Positions 27,294 to 36,264 of a stretch of 64,000 bases of DNA are shown here, piece after piece. The DNA is from DATFTE01 sp963802575 (GTDB lineage: Bacteria > Acidobacteriota > Terriglobia > Terriglobales > Acidobacteriaceae). The position numbers were made by a program, and so were the translations under genes. The DNA lies in NCBI GenBank assembly GCA_963802575.1, contig CAWDJF010000005.1:372001-436000 (forward strand). The letters are read 5' to 3'. How positions within the stretch are numbered: position 1 is the stretch's first letter; each line of letters begins with the position of its first letter. A model generated the notes under the pieces. It did not search any database and was not told the origin of the DNA. It saw nothing but the letters and a program-made list of their open reading frames with translations.

Positions 27294-28009
27294 TCTTTCA
27301 GAGCGAGAGTCCGAGGCGGCTATCCCCACGCGGGCCGGCGCGCGAGTCGCGATAGTGGCGGCTTTGGAGCGTGAGGTATCGCCGTTCGTGAAGAACTGGC
27401 CTCAGCGTTCGCGCGACTGGGATGGACGCAGCTATCGCTTTTGGGAGAAGGAAGGAAACGTCGTGGTTTGCGGCGGCGTTGGAGCCGAAGCGGCGCGACG
27501 AGCGGCCGAGGCGGCGATCAATCTATACCATCCCGCCCTGGTGATTTCAGCGGGATTCGCCGGAGCTTTAGATCCCTCGCTCTCGGTGGGAGACGCGTTG
27601 ACTCCGAGCCAGGTGATTGATGCGGGCGATGGCAGTCGCATGAAGGCTGAGCGAGGCGAGGGAATTTTGATCACATTCGATACGGTCGCGGATGTGGAGC
27701 AGAAGGCGCGCTTTGCCAAGGCGTTCGGAGCGCATGCGATCGATATGGAGGCTGCGGCTGTGGGTAGAGCGGCTGAGGCGCACGGCATCAAGTTTCTGGC
27801 GTGCAAGGTGATTTCGGATTCGAGCGATACGTCGTTGCCCTCGTTAACGAAGTTTATCGGGCCGGATGGAACGGTTTCAGACGATGCGGTTTGTGGCGCA
27901 CATAGCGGTGCGTCCGTGGCGATGGGCGGCGGTGATGCGGTTGGCCCGTGACAGCGCGAAAGCGGCGCGGGCGTTGGGCGTGTCATTGGAGAGTTCCGTC
28001 AGGAGTTGA
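27280..28009 (+). CDS. hpnG: Hopanoid-associated phosphorylase HpnG, C-terminal frameshift
   Basis: MTA/SAH-nucleosidase-like enzyme that removes adenine from adenosylhopane to give a ribosyl(phospho)hopane. Motifs: VAIVAALEREVSPF, VISAGFAGALDPSL and AIDMEAAAVGRAA, which contains the purine/ribose-contacting Met-Glu pair. The frame as given ends at 27951 in a family-unlike tail. Dropping one G near 27873 continues to 28009 with a typical tail (FQTMRFVAHIAVRPWRWA), for 242 residues. The start overlaps the hpnA stop. The adenosylhopane synthase hpnH is not in this window. Confidence 0.88.
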
Positions 28010-28053
28010 GGCCCAGGTCAGCCGCTAAAGCGGATTCGGGAGAACGCGGGTGC

Positions 28054-28073
28054 GGTACGGCTGAAGCCGTACC
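28054..28073. repeat. Dispersed-type hairpin (GGTACGGC/GCCGTACC)
   Basis: Perfect 8-bp stem with loop TGAA between hpnG and the first dehydrogenase, preceded by GCCGCTAAAGCGG-like palindromic sequence at 28021. It resembles dispersed acidobacterial repeats with a CTAAAG/CTGAAG loop; a related hairpin is at 33733. Confidence 0.6.
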
Positions 28074-28090
28074 CTGATACGAATCGAATT

Positions 28091-29206
28091 ATGGCGATAG
28101 CTGGAACCATTACGTTGGAGAGCAAGACGGCGATTCCGACCACGATGCAGGCGGCAGTGTATCGAGGCAAGGACGATGTTCGTCTGGAGACCGTGCCAGT
28201 GCCGGCGATTGGGCGCGGCGAATTGCTGGTGCGAGTGCATACCTGCGGAATCTGTGGAACGGATCTGAAGAAGATCTCCAGCGGATCACATTCCGCGCCA
28301 CGCATTTTCGGCCACGAGACTTCGGGAATGGTTGCGGCGATCGGCGAAGGCGTTGAGAAGTACCGCGTGGGAGATCGAGTGATGGTGTTTCATCACATCC
28401 CCTGTGGCACTTGTTATTACTGCCGGCACAAGACCTTCGCGCAGTGCGAAACCTACAAGAAAGTCGGGTGCACGGCGGGGTTTGAGCCGAGCGGCGGCGG
28501 GTTTGCCGAGTACGTTCGGGTGATGGATTGGATCGTGGAGCGCGGAACGGTAGGTATTCCCGACGGCGTTTCTTACGAGCAGGCCTGTTTTGTCGAGCCT
28601 GTCAATACCTGCATGAAAGGGATCGATACGCTGGGCCTGCGTCCGGAGGAGACAATTCTCGTTATCGGACAGGGGCCAATTGGCATCTTACTGAGCGTAT
28701 TGGCCAAACGGACAGGGACTAGGGTAATTACTTCCGATTTGTATCCGCAGAGGCTTACAATATCTAAAAGCTTCAGCTTGGGGAACGCGATAGACGCTTC
28801 GCGCACCGATGCGGTGAAGGCGGTGCGGGAGCAGACCGAGGGTCGAGGCGCTGATGCCGCGATATTGGCGGTCGGCGGAAACGGCCTGATCCGGACTGCG
28901 ATGGATGCAGTGCGGCCAGGCGGCCGAGTGTTGTTATTTGCGCAGACGGTACGCGGCGAGGCGACAATTGATCCGGCCGCGGTTTGCGTAGACGAGAAAA
29001 CACTGTTGGGGTCGTATAGCGCTTCCGTAGAGCTGCAAGAGGAATCGGTCCGCTTCGTGATGGACCAGGAGATGGATTTGGCGCGCCTGATCAGCCATCG
29101 TTTTCCTCTCACGAGCAGCGTGGAAGCATTGAATCTGGCTGCTCACCCCCAACCGGACTCTATGAAAATCGTGATTCAACCGGGCAGCTCGTGGAAGGAA
29201 CAGTAG
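28091..29206 (+). CDS. Zinc-dependent MDR dehydrogenase in the hopanoid locus (1)
   Basis: 371-residue medium-chain dehydrogenase/reductase. Catalytic zinc ligands are in CGICGTD and GHE (IFGHETSG). The structural zinc motif is CGTCYYCRHKTFAQC. The NAD(P) motif is GQGPIGILLSV. Sorbitol/threonine-dehydrogenase-like; the substrate cannot be read from the sequence. It follows hpnG and precedes a second MDR by one base, so it probably belongs to the hopanoid transcript and may act on the ribosyl side chain (inference). The ATG at 28091 lacks a Shine-Dalgarno sequence; ATG 28145 is an alternative. Confidence 0.9.
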   Translation: MAIAGTITLESKTAIPTTMQAAVYRGKDDVRLETVPVPAIGRGELLVRVHTCGICGTDLKKISSGSHSAPRIFGHETSGMVAAIGEGVEKYRVGDRVMVFHHIPCGTCYYCRHKTFAQCETYKKVGCTAGFEPSGGGFAEYVRVMDWIVERGTVGIPDGVSYEQACFVEPVNTCMKGIDTLGLRPEETILVIGQGPIGILLSVLAKRTGTRVITSDLYPQRLTISKSFSLGNAIDASRTDAVKAVREQTEGRGADAAILAVGGNGLIRTAMDAVRPGGRVLLFAQTVRGEATIDPAAVCVDEKTLLGSYSASVELQEESVRFVMDQEMDLARLISHRFPLTSSVEALNLAAHPQPDSMKIVIQPGSSWKEQ

Positions 29207-29207
29207 C

Positions 29208-30257
29208 GTGAATGGAAAGATGACAGCAGCCGTCCTCTATGGCAAAGAGGACGTAAAGATTGAGAAAGTCCCGATTCCTCGAGTCGGTGACGGAGAAGTG
29301 CTGGTGAAGGTCCAGGTCGCGTTGACCTGCGGCACTGACCTCAAGGTGTACCAGCGTGGTTACCACGCGCGCATGATCGTGCCTCCGGCGTTGTTTGGGC
29401 ACGAGTTGGCCGGAGTGATTGAAGAAGTGGGAGCCGGCGTGCGCGGCTTCAAGAAAGGCATGCGGGTGGTGGCGCTGAACTCCGCGCCCTGCCAGATGTG
29501 TTTCTACTGCTCGAAGCACCAGGAAAATCTTTGCGAAGACCTGCTGTTCAATAACGGCGCGTACGCCGAGTACATCCGCATTCCAAAGCGGATCGTTGAA
29601 ACCAACATGCTGGCCGTGCCTCCGGACGTGACTTACGAAGAGGCGGCGATGGTGGAGCCGCTGGCTTGCGTGCTGCGCGGGCTGCACGAAACCGGCGTGG
29701 AGATCGGCGATACCGTGACCGTGATTGGCGGCGGCCCGATCGGACTCATGTTCGTGCAGGTCGCGAAGGCTACCGGGTGCAATGTGATTTCCGTCGTCAA
29801 ACGAGACTCTCAGGTGGAAGCGGCGAAGCGCATGGGCGCGCACGAAACTGTGCAGATCACCAAAGTGAAAGACCCCATTGAAGCAGTGCGGATGCTCACG
29901 CCCGAAAAGCGCGGCAGCGATGTAGTGATTGAGGCGGTGGGGCGTCCTGACGCGTGGGAGCAGTCGATCGACATGGTGCGCAAGGGCGGCACCGTGAATT
30001 TCTTTGGCGGATGCGCCAGCGGTACCAAGGTCACGCTCGATACCAACCGCCTGCACTATTCCGAGATCACGTTGAAGGCGACGTTCCATCACACGCCGGA
30101 GACAGTGCGGCGCGCGTTTGCGCTGATCGCGGAGAAGAAAGTGCGCTCGACGGATTACATTACGGGAGAGGCGCCGTTGTCGCGGTTGCAGCAGGTGCTG
30201 CGGCACATGCTGAACCGGAATGGGGACATTAAGACTGCGATTATTCCGGGACACTAG
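29208..30257 (+). CDS. Zinc-dependent MDR dehydrogenase in the hopanoid locus (2)
   Basis: 349 residues, MDR superfamily, paralogous to its neighbour but clearly diverged. Catalytic zinc site in LTCGTDLKV and FGHELAGV, structural zinc site CQMCFYCSKHQENLC, coenzyme motif GGGPIGLMFVQVAKATG. The GTG at 29208 follows AAGGA at spacing 9 and lies one base after the previous stop, so the two are co-translated and may form a heteromer or act in sequence. The candidate role in side-chain reduction is inferred only from position. Confidence 0.9.
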   Translation: MNGKMTAAVLYGKEDVKIEKVPIPRVGDGEVLVKVQVALTCGTDLKVYQRGYHARMIVPPALFGHELAGVIEEVGAGVRGFKKGMRVVALNSAPCQMCFYCSKHQENLCEDLLFNNGAYAEYIRIPKRIVETNMLAVPPDVTYEEAAMVEPLACVLRGLHETGVEIGDTVTVIGGGPIGLMFVQVAKATGCNVISVVKRDSQVEAAKRMGAHETVQITKVKDPIEAVRMLTPEKRGSDVVIEAVGRPDAWEQSIDMVRKGGTVNFFGGCASGTKVTLDTNRLHYSEITLKATFHHTPETVRRAFALIAEKKVRSTDYITGEAPLSRLQQVLRHMLNRNGDIKTAIIPGH

Positions 30258-30263
30258 AGCTGA

Positions 30264-30366
30264 AGAAAATTGAGTCATTGAATCATTGAGAGATTGAGTC
30301 ATTGCTGCCCGTGCCAGGTGTTTCAATGATTCAATGCCTCAATGATTTAATGACTCAATTTTCTTA
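30264..30366. repeat. Long quasi-palindrome built of the word TTGAGTCA, upstream of hpnC
   Basis: Arm 1 (30264-30305) and arm 2 (30325-30366) are both 42 bases. I count 38 of 42 positions paired. Each arm repeats ATTGAGTCATTGA/AATCATTGAG. The loop is 19 bases. The unit fills the spacer between the second dehydrogenase and hpnC, so the mRNA there could form a very stable stem. Confidence 0.9.
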
Positions 30367-30383
30367 GTGACTCAATCTGTTTT

Positions 30384-31307
30384 ATGAACCAAGTGGCCAT
30401 TAGCGACGAGCGTGGGTGGGAGCGGCTTCCGCGGGAGTATGCGATTCCGGAGCGCGCTCCATCGCTTCCCGAGGCGCAGGAGTATTGCCGCCGCCTGGCT
30501 CGCAGCCACTACGAAAATTTCTCGGTCGCCAGTTGGTTTCTGCCCGAGAGGTTGCGGCAGCACTTCTTCAATGTGTATGCCTATTGCCGGATCTCGGATG
30601 ATCTGGGCGATGAGGTCGGCGATCCCTCAGCGTCGTTGCGCCTGCTCGATCAGTGGGAAGCGGAATTGAATGCCTGTTATGCGGGTACGCCGCGGCATCC
30701 GGTATTTGTGGCGCTGGCTGAGACGGTGCGGGCCCGCGATATCCCCAAGCAGCCATTTGCCGATTTGCTGACCGCGTTCCGCCAGGATCAGACGGTCACG
30801 CGCTATACCACGTTTGATGACTTGCTGGGCTATTGCAAGAACTCGGCGAATCCCGTGGGACATCTGGTGCTGTATTTATGCGGGTATCGCGATGCCGAGC
30901 GGCAGGGACTTTCCGATTTCACCTGTACGGCGTTGCAGTTGGCGAATTTTTGGCAGGACGTAAGCGTCGATTTTAAAAAGGGACGAATCTATCTGCCTCT
31001 GGAAAGCCTGCGACGGTTTGGAGTCAGCGAAGATGACCTCGCCGGGGACCGCAATACTCCCGCGTTTTGCGAAATGATGCGCTCGGAAGTGGCGCGGGCT
31101 CGAGATTGGTTCGAGCGCGGACTGCCGCTGCCGGGTTTGGTCGACAAGGAACTGGCAATCGACTTGGAACTGTTCAGCCGCGGCGGACAAGAAATTCTGA
31201 ACGTGATCGAGAAGCAGAGGTATGCGGTTTTGGGACGGCGTCCTTCGATCTCGAAATCACGGAAGCTGGCCCTGGTAGCGCGCGCCGCGCTGGGAAAGTT
31301 GTTATGA
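30384..31307 (+). CDS. hpnC: Squalene synthase HpnC (hydroxysqualene-forming)
   Basis: Trans-prenyltransferase-type enzyme that converts presqualene diphosphate to hydroxysqualene in the HpnCDE route. First Asp-rich motif D72-D73-x2-D76 in YCRISDDLGDE, second in NFWQDVSVDFKKGR. 307 residues. No good Shine-Dalgarno sequence; the spacer upstream is a long inverted repeat. The TGA overlaps the hpnD ATG (ATGA). Confidence 0.95.
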   Translation: MNQVAISDERGWERLPREYAIPERAPSLPEAQEYCRRLARSHYENFSVASWFLPERLRQHFFNVYAYCRISDDLGDEVGDPSASLRLLDQWEAELNACYAGTPRHPVFVALAETVRARDIPKQPFADLLTAFRQDQTVTRYTTFDDLLGYCKNSANPVGHLVLYLCGYRDAERQGLSDFTCTALQLANFWQDVSVDFKKGRIYLPLESLRRFGVSEDDLAGDRNTPAFCEMMRSEVARARDWFERGLPLPGLVDKELAIDLELFSRGGQEILNVIEKQRYAVLGRRPSISKSRKLALVARAALGKLL

Positions 31308-32226
31308 GCGCCGCCGTGCAACCCGCTCCCGCGCAATTCGGTCCCACAGAGTCGCAGCTGGCGGTGGCCTATTCGGTTTGCCGCAGCATTACCCGTGCTT
31401 CAGCGAAGAATTTTTATTACGCCTTCCTGGTATTGCCCAAGCCCAAGCGTCAGGCATTGTGCGCGGTGTACGCATTCATGCGGCGCTGCGATGACATCAC
31501 CGATGACACGACTTTTGCATTGAGAGATCGTCGCCAGAAGCTGGAAACTTGGCTGAACGATTTTCACCGCGTACTGGCGGGCCAGCCCACGGATGAACCT
31601 GTGCTGCTGGCGCTGGCCGACACGCAGCGAAAATATCGCATTCCAGTGGAGCTTCTCGACCAGTTGGCGTACGGCACCGGAATGGATGTGCAGGAAGCAG
31701 AGTCGGCGAGCTCACGGTGCAGTACAGGACCTTCGACGATCTGTACGTGTACTGCTATCGCGTGGCGTCGGTTGTGGGCTTGGTCTGTATTCGCGTATTT
31801 GGCTATCGCGATCCCGGCGCAGAACCGCTGGCAGAACGTTTGGGGCTCGCGTTCCAGTTGACTAATATTATCCGCGATGTGAAGGAAGACGCGGAGATGG
31901 GGCGGGTCTACATCCCGCAAGAAGATTTGGCGAATCATGGAATCTCGGCGGCGGAGTTCCGGTCGGCTGGGGATGCGGCACGCTTTCGCACTTTGCTGGC
32001 GATGGAGGCAGACCGGGCGCGCGAATATTACACTTCCGCGGATGAATTGATTCCGCTGATTGATGAAGACAGCCAGCCGGCGCTGTGGGTGCTGGCGACG
32101 ATTTACCGTAGGCTGCTCGACAAGATCGCGGCGCAGCAGTATGACGTGTTCCACGGCCGAGTCAGCCTGACGGTTCGTGAGAAGCTCACCATCCTGGGGA
32201 AGGGCTTCCTCAAGCGGTTGACGTGA
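31304..32226 (+). CDS. hpnD: Presqualene diphosphate synthase HpnD, frameshifted
   Basis: Joins two farnesyl diphosphates to presqualene diphosphate. First motif FMRRCDDITDD, second LTNIIRDVKEDAEMGR. A one-base deletion (or two-base insertion) near 31702 separates GTGMDVQEA from GELTVQYRTFDDLY. With one base restored the protein is about 307 residues and normal. The ATG overlaps the hpnC stop. The downstream part is completely open, so a sequence error is the simplest reading. Confidence 0.92.
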
Positions 32227-33728
32227 TGATCCAGCGCTTTACACAAACTCCCAGAATCGCCGTCGTCGGGGGCGGCCTGGCTGGACTTGCGGCGGGATGT
32301 GCGCTGGCGGATAGCGGATTTGCGGTCACTCTCTTCGAGCGACGTCCTTATCTCGGCGGACGCGCGTCCTCCTACCAACATCCCGGCACCGGCGAAGTGG
32401 TCGACAACTGCCAGCACGTGCTGCTGGGTTGCTGCACCAATCTGGTGGATTTCTACAAGCGATTGGGAGTCGAAGACAAGATTCGCTGGTACGAGCGGTT
32501 GACGTTCCTGGAGCCCGGTGGACGGGCCTCGGTGATTGAGCCTTCAGGATTGCCTGCGCCTTTGCATACGGCGCCGGCGTTTCTGCGAGCGGATTGCCTT
32601 GGAATCTCCGACAAGCTGGCGATCGCCGGGGCGATGGTGGCATTGGCCCCGGCAACGCCGCGGGATACGGGTGAATCATTCTTGAAATGGTTGCGCCGGC
32701 ATGGACAGACGGAACGCGCGATCGAGCGATTTTGGAAAACGGTGCTGGTCAGCGCGTTGAATGAAGACATCGATCTGGTCTCAGTGCCGTATGCGGCGCA
32801 GGTGGTGCGGGAATCTTTCCTGAAATCCGCTGCGGCTGGACGGATGGGTGTCCCCACGGTTCCTTTGAGCGATCTTTACAGCGTCGCCGGCAATTACGTT
32901 GCGGCGCGGGGTGGGGAAGTGCGGTTGCGGGCAAGCATTGATTCCTTCCGCGCGGAGCTGGCGAATGTGAAGTTGCTTTCAGCCTCGGGGGAAGAGTCGT
33001 TCGATTTCCTGGTATCGGCTGTGCCGTTCGATGTGCTGGAGCGCATGTTGCCGCAGACGACGGCGGCCGATCCCTTGCGCCAGACATTGAGCCGGTTCGA
33101 GACTTCTCCGATCACCGGGATCCATCTTTGGTTCGACCGGCAGATTACCGATCTTGAACATGCGGTGTTGCTCGATCGCACAATTCAGTGGATGTTTCAC
33201 AAGTCGAAGCTGCTTGCGCGGGGAGCGAGTTCGCCGGAGCGCGTGGCGGCTCGACGATTGTCGTGCAACGGCTCGGAAGCTGGCTCGGGAGGTACCGCGA
33301 CGATGGAAGAAGAGGATGCGGGACAAGAGCTGAACGGTAGCTATCTTGAGCTGGTGGTGAGTTCGTCAAAGAGCCTGGTAGAAAAATCCAAGGCAGAGAT
33401 TGTTGAGCTCGCATTGCAGGAGCTACGGGAATTTTTCCCCGAAGCGCGGAGTGCGAAGCTGCTGAAGTCGACGGTGATCAAGGAAGTGCATGCGACGTAC
33501 TCGCCGCGTCCAGGGGTGGATCAACATCGTCCTCAGCCAGAGACGGTATGGCCTCGGGTCTTTCTGGCTGGCGACTGGACTGCCACCGGTTGGCCTGCGA
33601 CCATGGAGGGCGCGGTCCGCAGCGGTTACATTGCCGCGCAATGCGTGGCGAGAGCGGCGGGGACGAGGAATGCGGCGTTTCTGGTGCCGGATCTGCCTGC
33701 GGCGGGGTTTATGCGGCTGTTCAGCTGA
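32226..33728 (+). CDS. hpnE: Hydroxysqualene dehydroxylase HpnE
   Basis: FAD-dependent amine-oxidase-like enzyme that reduces hydroxysqualene to squalene. The dinucleotide motif is RIAVVGGGLAGLAAGCAL. The ERRPYLGGRASSY segment is typical of the family, and the C-terminal FAD segment is VFLAGDWTATGWPATMEGAV. 500 residues from ATG 32226, which overlaps the hpnD TGA (TGATG); a GTG one codon earlier is possible. It completes the squalene branch that feeds shc. Confidence 0.96.
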   Translation: MIQRFTQTPRIAVVGGGLAGLAAGCALADSGFAVTLFERRPYLGGRASSYQHPGTGEVVDNCQHVLLGCCTNLVDFYKRLGVEDKIRWYERLTFLEPGGRASVIEPSGLPAPLHTAPAFLRADCLGISDKLAIAGAMVALAPATPRDTGESFLKWLRRHGQTERAIERFWKTVLVSALNEDIDLVSVPYAAQVVRESFLKSAAAGRMGVPTVPLSDLYSVAGNYVAARGGEVRLRASIDSFRAELANVKLLSASGEESFDFLVSAVPFDVLERMLPQTTAADPLRQTLSRFETSPITGIHLWFDRQITDLEHAVLLDRTIQWMFHKSKLLARGASSPERVAARRLSCNGSEAGSGGTATMEEEDAGQELNGSYLELVVSSSKSLVEKSKAEIVELALQELREFFPEARSAKLLKSTVIKEVHATYSPRPGVDQHRPQPETVWPRVFLAGDWTATGWPATMEGAVRSGYIAAQCVARAAGTRNAAFLVPDLPAAGFMRLFS

Positions 33729-33732
33729 CTCC

Positions 33733-33752
33733 AGTGGCTAAAGCCGAAGCCA
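33733..33752. repeat. Hairpin GTGGCT/AGCCAC after hpnE
   Basis: GTGGCTAAAGCCGAAGCCAC contains GTGGCT..AGCCAC and GGCTAAAGCC, a short palindrome in the 33-base gap between convergent genes. Probably a dispersed repeat or terminator. Confidence 0.5.
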
Positions 33753-33761
33753 CCGGCAATC

Positions 33762-34142
33762 TTATCCGGCCAGCAAAAACACTCCGCCAGCTACCATGAG
33801 CGCGGCCATCCAGCGGCGGCGATCGACGCGCTCGTGCAGAAAGAACCGGGCCGCGATCGCATTGGCGACGAACGTCAGCGACGCCGATGCAGGAGCGATC
33901 AAGCTGACGTCTCCCCAGGAAAGCCCGAACAGCAGGGAATAGAAAGCCACGGTCATAGCCAGCACGCCTAGCAAGAAACTCGGGGTGCGTGCGATGCGCG
34001 AGATGACCTTCCACAGTCCGGCCTGACGGTATAACGCGCCAACATCCCCCACTTGCTTCATCGCGCGGGAAAGCAGCACATCGCCAGTGGTAGAAGCTAG
34101 AACAATGGCCAGAATCGCGCTCCATTCGTACACAAATTTCAT
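33762..34142 (-). CDS. Small DMT-family membrane protein (second of pair)
   Basis: 126 residues with four predicted helices, the size of ArnE/ArnF or SMR subunits. Segments: LAIVLASTTGDVLLSRAMKQ, FLLGVLAMTVAFYSLLFGLS and APASASLTFVANAIAARFFL. The start overlaps the stop of its partner (ATGA), so the two are almost surely made as a heteromer. By analogy with ArnEF it could flip a polar lipid. The link to hopanoids is from position beside hpnJ. Confidence 0.85.
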   Translation of the reverse strand: MKFVYEWSAILAIVLASTTGDVLLSRAMKQVGDVGALYRQAGLWKVISRIARTPSFLLGVLAMTVAFYSLLFGLSWGDVSLIAPASASLTFVANAIAARFFLHERVDRRRWMAALMVAGGVFLLAG

Positions 34143-34540
34143 CGCGTCGTCCTGGACGAGGCCGGGTGCGTCAACTCCGGCCCTTGAGTGACAAAGCCTA
34201 CGCCGCCGGAGATCAGCAGAATGCCCAACCAGCGCATTGGAGTCACTTCTTCGTGCAGCGCGTATTTGGCGATGATCGCAATCAGCACGTAGCCGAGCGA
34301 TGTCGCGGGCAAGACATAGGTAAGGTCAGCCCAGGAAAGCGCAGTCATGTAAGAGGCGAAGAAGCCAAGGAGCAAAACGATCCCCATCGCGACCCAGGGA
34401 TTGGTGATGGCGAGAATGAGATCGGAAGGATGCCGCAGAGAGATGCTGCCCACTTCCTTCATGCCGCGCGAGAGGAGTGAGTCGCCGGTAGCCGCACAAA
34501 GCGTCACACCGGCTAGCACCAGATATTTACGAAAGGTCAA
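34139..34540 (-). CDS. Small DMT-family membrane protein (first of pair)
   Basis: 133 residues, four predicted helices: YLVLAGVTLCAATGDSLLS, WVAMGIVLLLGFFASYMTAL, YVLPATSLGYVLIAIIAKYA, and a last helix in LGILLISGGVGFV. Shares the TGDxLLSRxMKxVG motif with the following gene, showing an old duplication. It starts 11 bases after the hpnJ stop, so the order is hpnJ-dmt1-dmt2. Confidence 0.85.
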   Translation of the reverse strand: MTFRKYLVLAGVTLCAATGDSLLSRGMKEVGSISLRHPSDLILAITNPWVAMGIVLLLGFFASYMTALSWADLTYVLPATSLGYVLIAIIAKYALHEEVTPMRWLGILLISGGVGFVTQGPELTHPASSRTTR

Positions 34541-34551
34541 ACCCTAGGTTC

Positions 34552-36039
34552 CTACGCCTTTGCGGGCTCGACGGCCGCGTTCGACTCGTCCTTTTCGCGC
34601 TTATCCTGCACCCACTTGTGGCGCATAGCGCGAGTCTTCAAGAAGCCCTTGGCCTCCTTGTAAAGACGCTTGCGGTCGTTACTGTTAAAAGCGGCCTTCC
34701 TCAGGATGCGGTAGATCGCTTTGGGCCGGAAATAATACACGTCGTAGAAGCGGTGCACGGCGTCGAGGATATCGTCGGCCGGCAATCCGGGATACTGGAT
34801 GTGTGCGAGCTGATGCCCCCCCTCGTCAACCATCTTGGTATCGCCGACCATGAAGCCGTTCTTCACCGCATATTCATAGAGCTCGGTGCCGGGATAGGCA
34901 TGAGCCACCGAAACCTGAATCGTTTCGACGTCGAGTTCCTTGGCGAAAGCGATGGTGCGGTTAATGGTTTCGTGAGTCTCGCCGGGCAGGCCGAGAATGA
35001 AGTCGCCGTGGATGACAAGTCCCAGTTTGTGGCAGTCTTTGGTGAACTGGCGCGCGCGCTCAACGGTTGCGCCTTTCTTGATGTTCTTCAGGATCTGCGG
35101 ATCGCCCGACTCGTAACCCACGATGAGCAGCCGGCAACCGGCTTCCTTCATGGCTTTCAGGGTTTCGTAATCGGTGGTGACGCGCGAGGTGCAAGACCAA
35201 GTGAGGCCCAGCGGCTTCAGTTTCTCGCAGAGTTCGATGGTGCGCGCTTTCTGAATGTTGAAGGTGTCGTCGTCGAAGAAGAATTCTCTTACTTCGGGCC
35301 AGTAGGCCTTTACCTTCGACATCTCGGCGGCGACGTCGTCGGTGGAACGCTTGCGCCACGGATGTCCGCTCAACGTCTGGGGCCACAAGCAGAAGGTGCA
35401 TTGCGCCGGGCAGCCACGCGTGGTGTAGAGCGAGACATAAGGGTTCAGCAGGAATGGCACGTTGTAGCGCGTGACATCGAGATCGCGCTTGTAGACGTCC
35501 GTCACGTGCGGCAGGGCGTCAAGGTCGGTGATCTGTGGCGCGTCGGGGGTGTGAACGATCTTGCCGTCCTTCAGGAACGAGACGCCGGGAATCTCCTCGA
35601 GCGGCTTGCCCTTGGCGTAATCGACGACTGCGTAGTCGAACTCCTTGCGGCAAATGAAATCGATGGATGGGCAATCGCGCAGAGACTTTTCCGGAAGCAC
35701 GCTCACGTGCGGTCCGACGAACGCGATCTTGATCTTGGGGTTGGCTTCCTTGATCTTCGCCGACAGGCGAATGTCGCCGGGGAAGCCTGGAGTGCTGGTA
35801 AAGAGCACCAGGAACTCATAGTCACGGGCGATGTTGATGGTCTCGTCCGCCGAAATGTAATGCGGAGGCGCATCCAGCAGACGGGCCCCCTCGAGCATAC
35901 CAGTGGGATACGCCAGCCAAACTGGGTACCAATAAGACTCGATTTCGCGCGTGGCGGGCCAACGGGAACCGGCCCCCCCGTCAAAGTTTTCAAACGATGG
36001 AGGATTCAGAAACAGTGTTTTTAAAGGCATATGTGTCAA
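34552..36039 (-). CDS. hpnJ: Hopanoid biosynthesis radical SAM protein HpnJ
   Basis: B12-binding-domain radical SAM enzyme needed in other bacteria for the cyclitol ether head group of hopanoids. The N-terminus (LKTLFLNPPSFENFDGGAGS) is characteristic. The radical SAM cluster motif is C210-x3-C214-x2-C217 (RGCPAQCTFC). 495 residues from TTG 36039, which has AGGA at spacing 7; ATG 36030 is possible but has no Shine-Dalgarno sequence. The usual companions HpnI and HpnK are not here. Confidence 0.93.
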   Translation of the reverse strand: MTHMPLKTLFLNPPSFENFDGGAGSRWPATREIESYWYPVWLAYPTGMLEGARLLDAPPHYISADETINIARDYEFLVLFTSTPGFPGDIRLSAKIKEANPKIKIAFVGPHVSVLPEKSLRDCPSIDFICRKEFDYAVVDYAKGKPLEEIPGVSFLKDGKIVHTPDAPQITDLDALPHVTDVYKRDLDVTRYNVPFLLNPYVSLYTTRGCPAQCTFCLWPQTLSGHPWRKRSTDDVAAEMSKVKAYWPEVREFFFDDDTFNIQKARTIELCEKLKPLGLTWSCTSRVTTDYETLKAMKEAGCRLLIVGYESGDPQILKNIKKGATVERARQFTKDCHKLGLVIHGDFILGLPGETHETINRTIAFAKELDVETIQVSVAHAYPGTELYEYAVKNGFMVGDTKMVDEGGHQLAHIQYPGLPADDILDAVHRFYDVYYFRPKAIYRILRKAAFNSNDRKRLYKEAKGFLKTRAMRHKWVQDKREKDESNAAVEPAKA

Positions 36040-36264
36040 TTACTTATCCTAACATTTTTCCGTGATTTTCGGCTCTTGAGCCCCGTATCCAGCAAGGTTA
36101 CAGGCCACTCCCCCGAACCCTAGCGAGCAGAATCTTCCCCAAGTGTTTGACCGCAGTTTAACCCCATCCGGCCTCCCGCCCAATCGAATTGCGGCGAATG
36201 GTACTTGGATGCACCGAAGGGCGAAAATGACCCCTAAGAAGTAAGGCGAAGATCAGGCGAAGCG

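Noticed and set aside
29160..30326. A 388-residue open frame opposite the second dehydrogenase, very rich in His
   Set aside because: The His richness is the complement of Val/Met codons in the real gene; no independent support.
31700..31720. Programmed frameshifting in hpnD, hpnA or hpnG
   Set aside because: No slippery heptamer or downstream pseudoknot is evident at the breakpoints, and the shifts go in both directions across the window, which fits errors better.
34618..36024. A 468-residue open frame on the plus strand across hpnJ
   Set aside because: It is exactly antisense to a confidently identified gene, has no ribosome binding site and no family features. GC-rich codon use leaves the opposite frame open.
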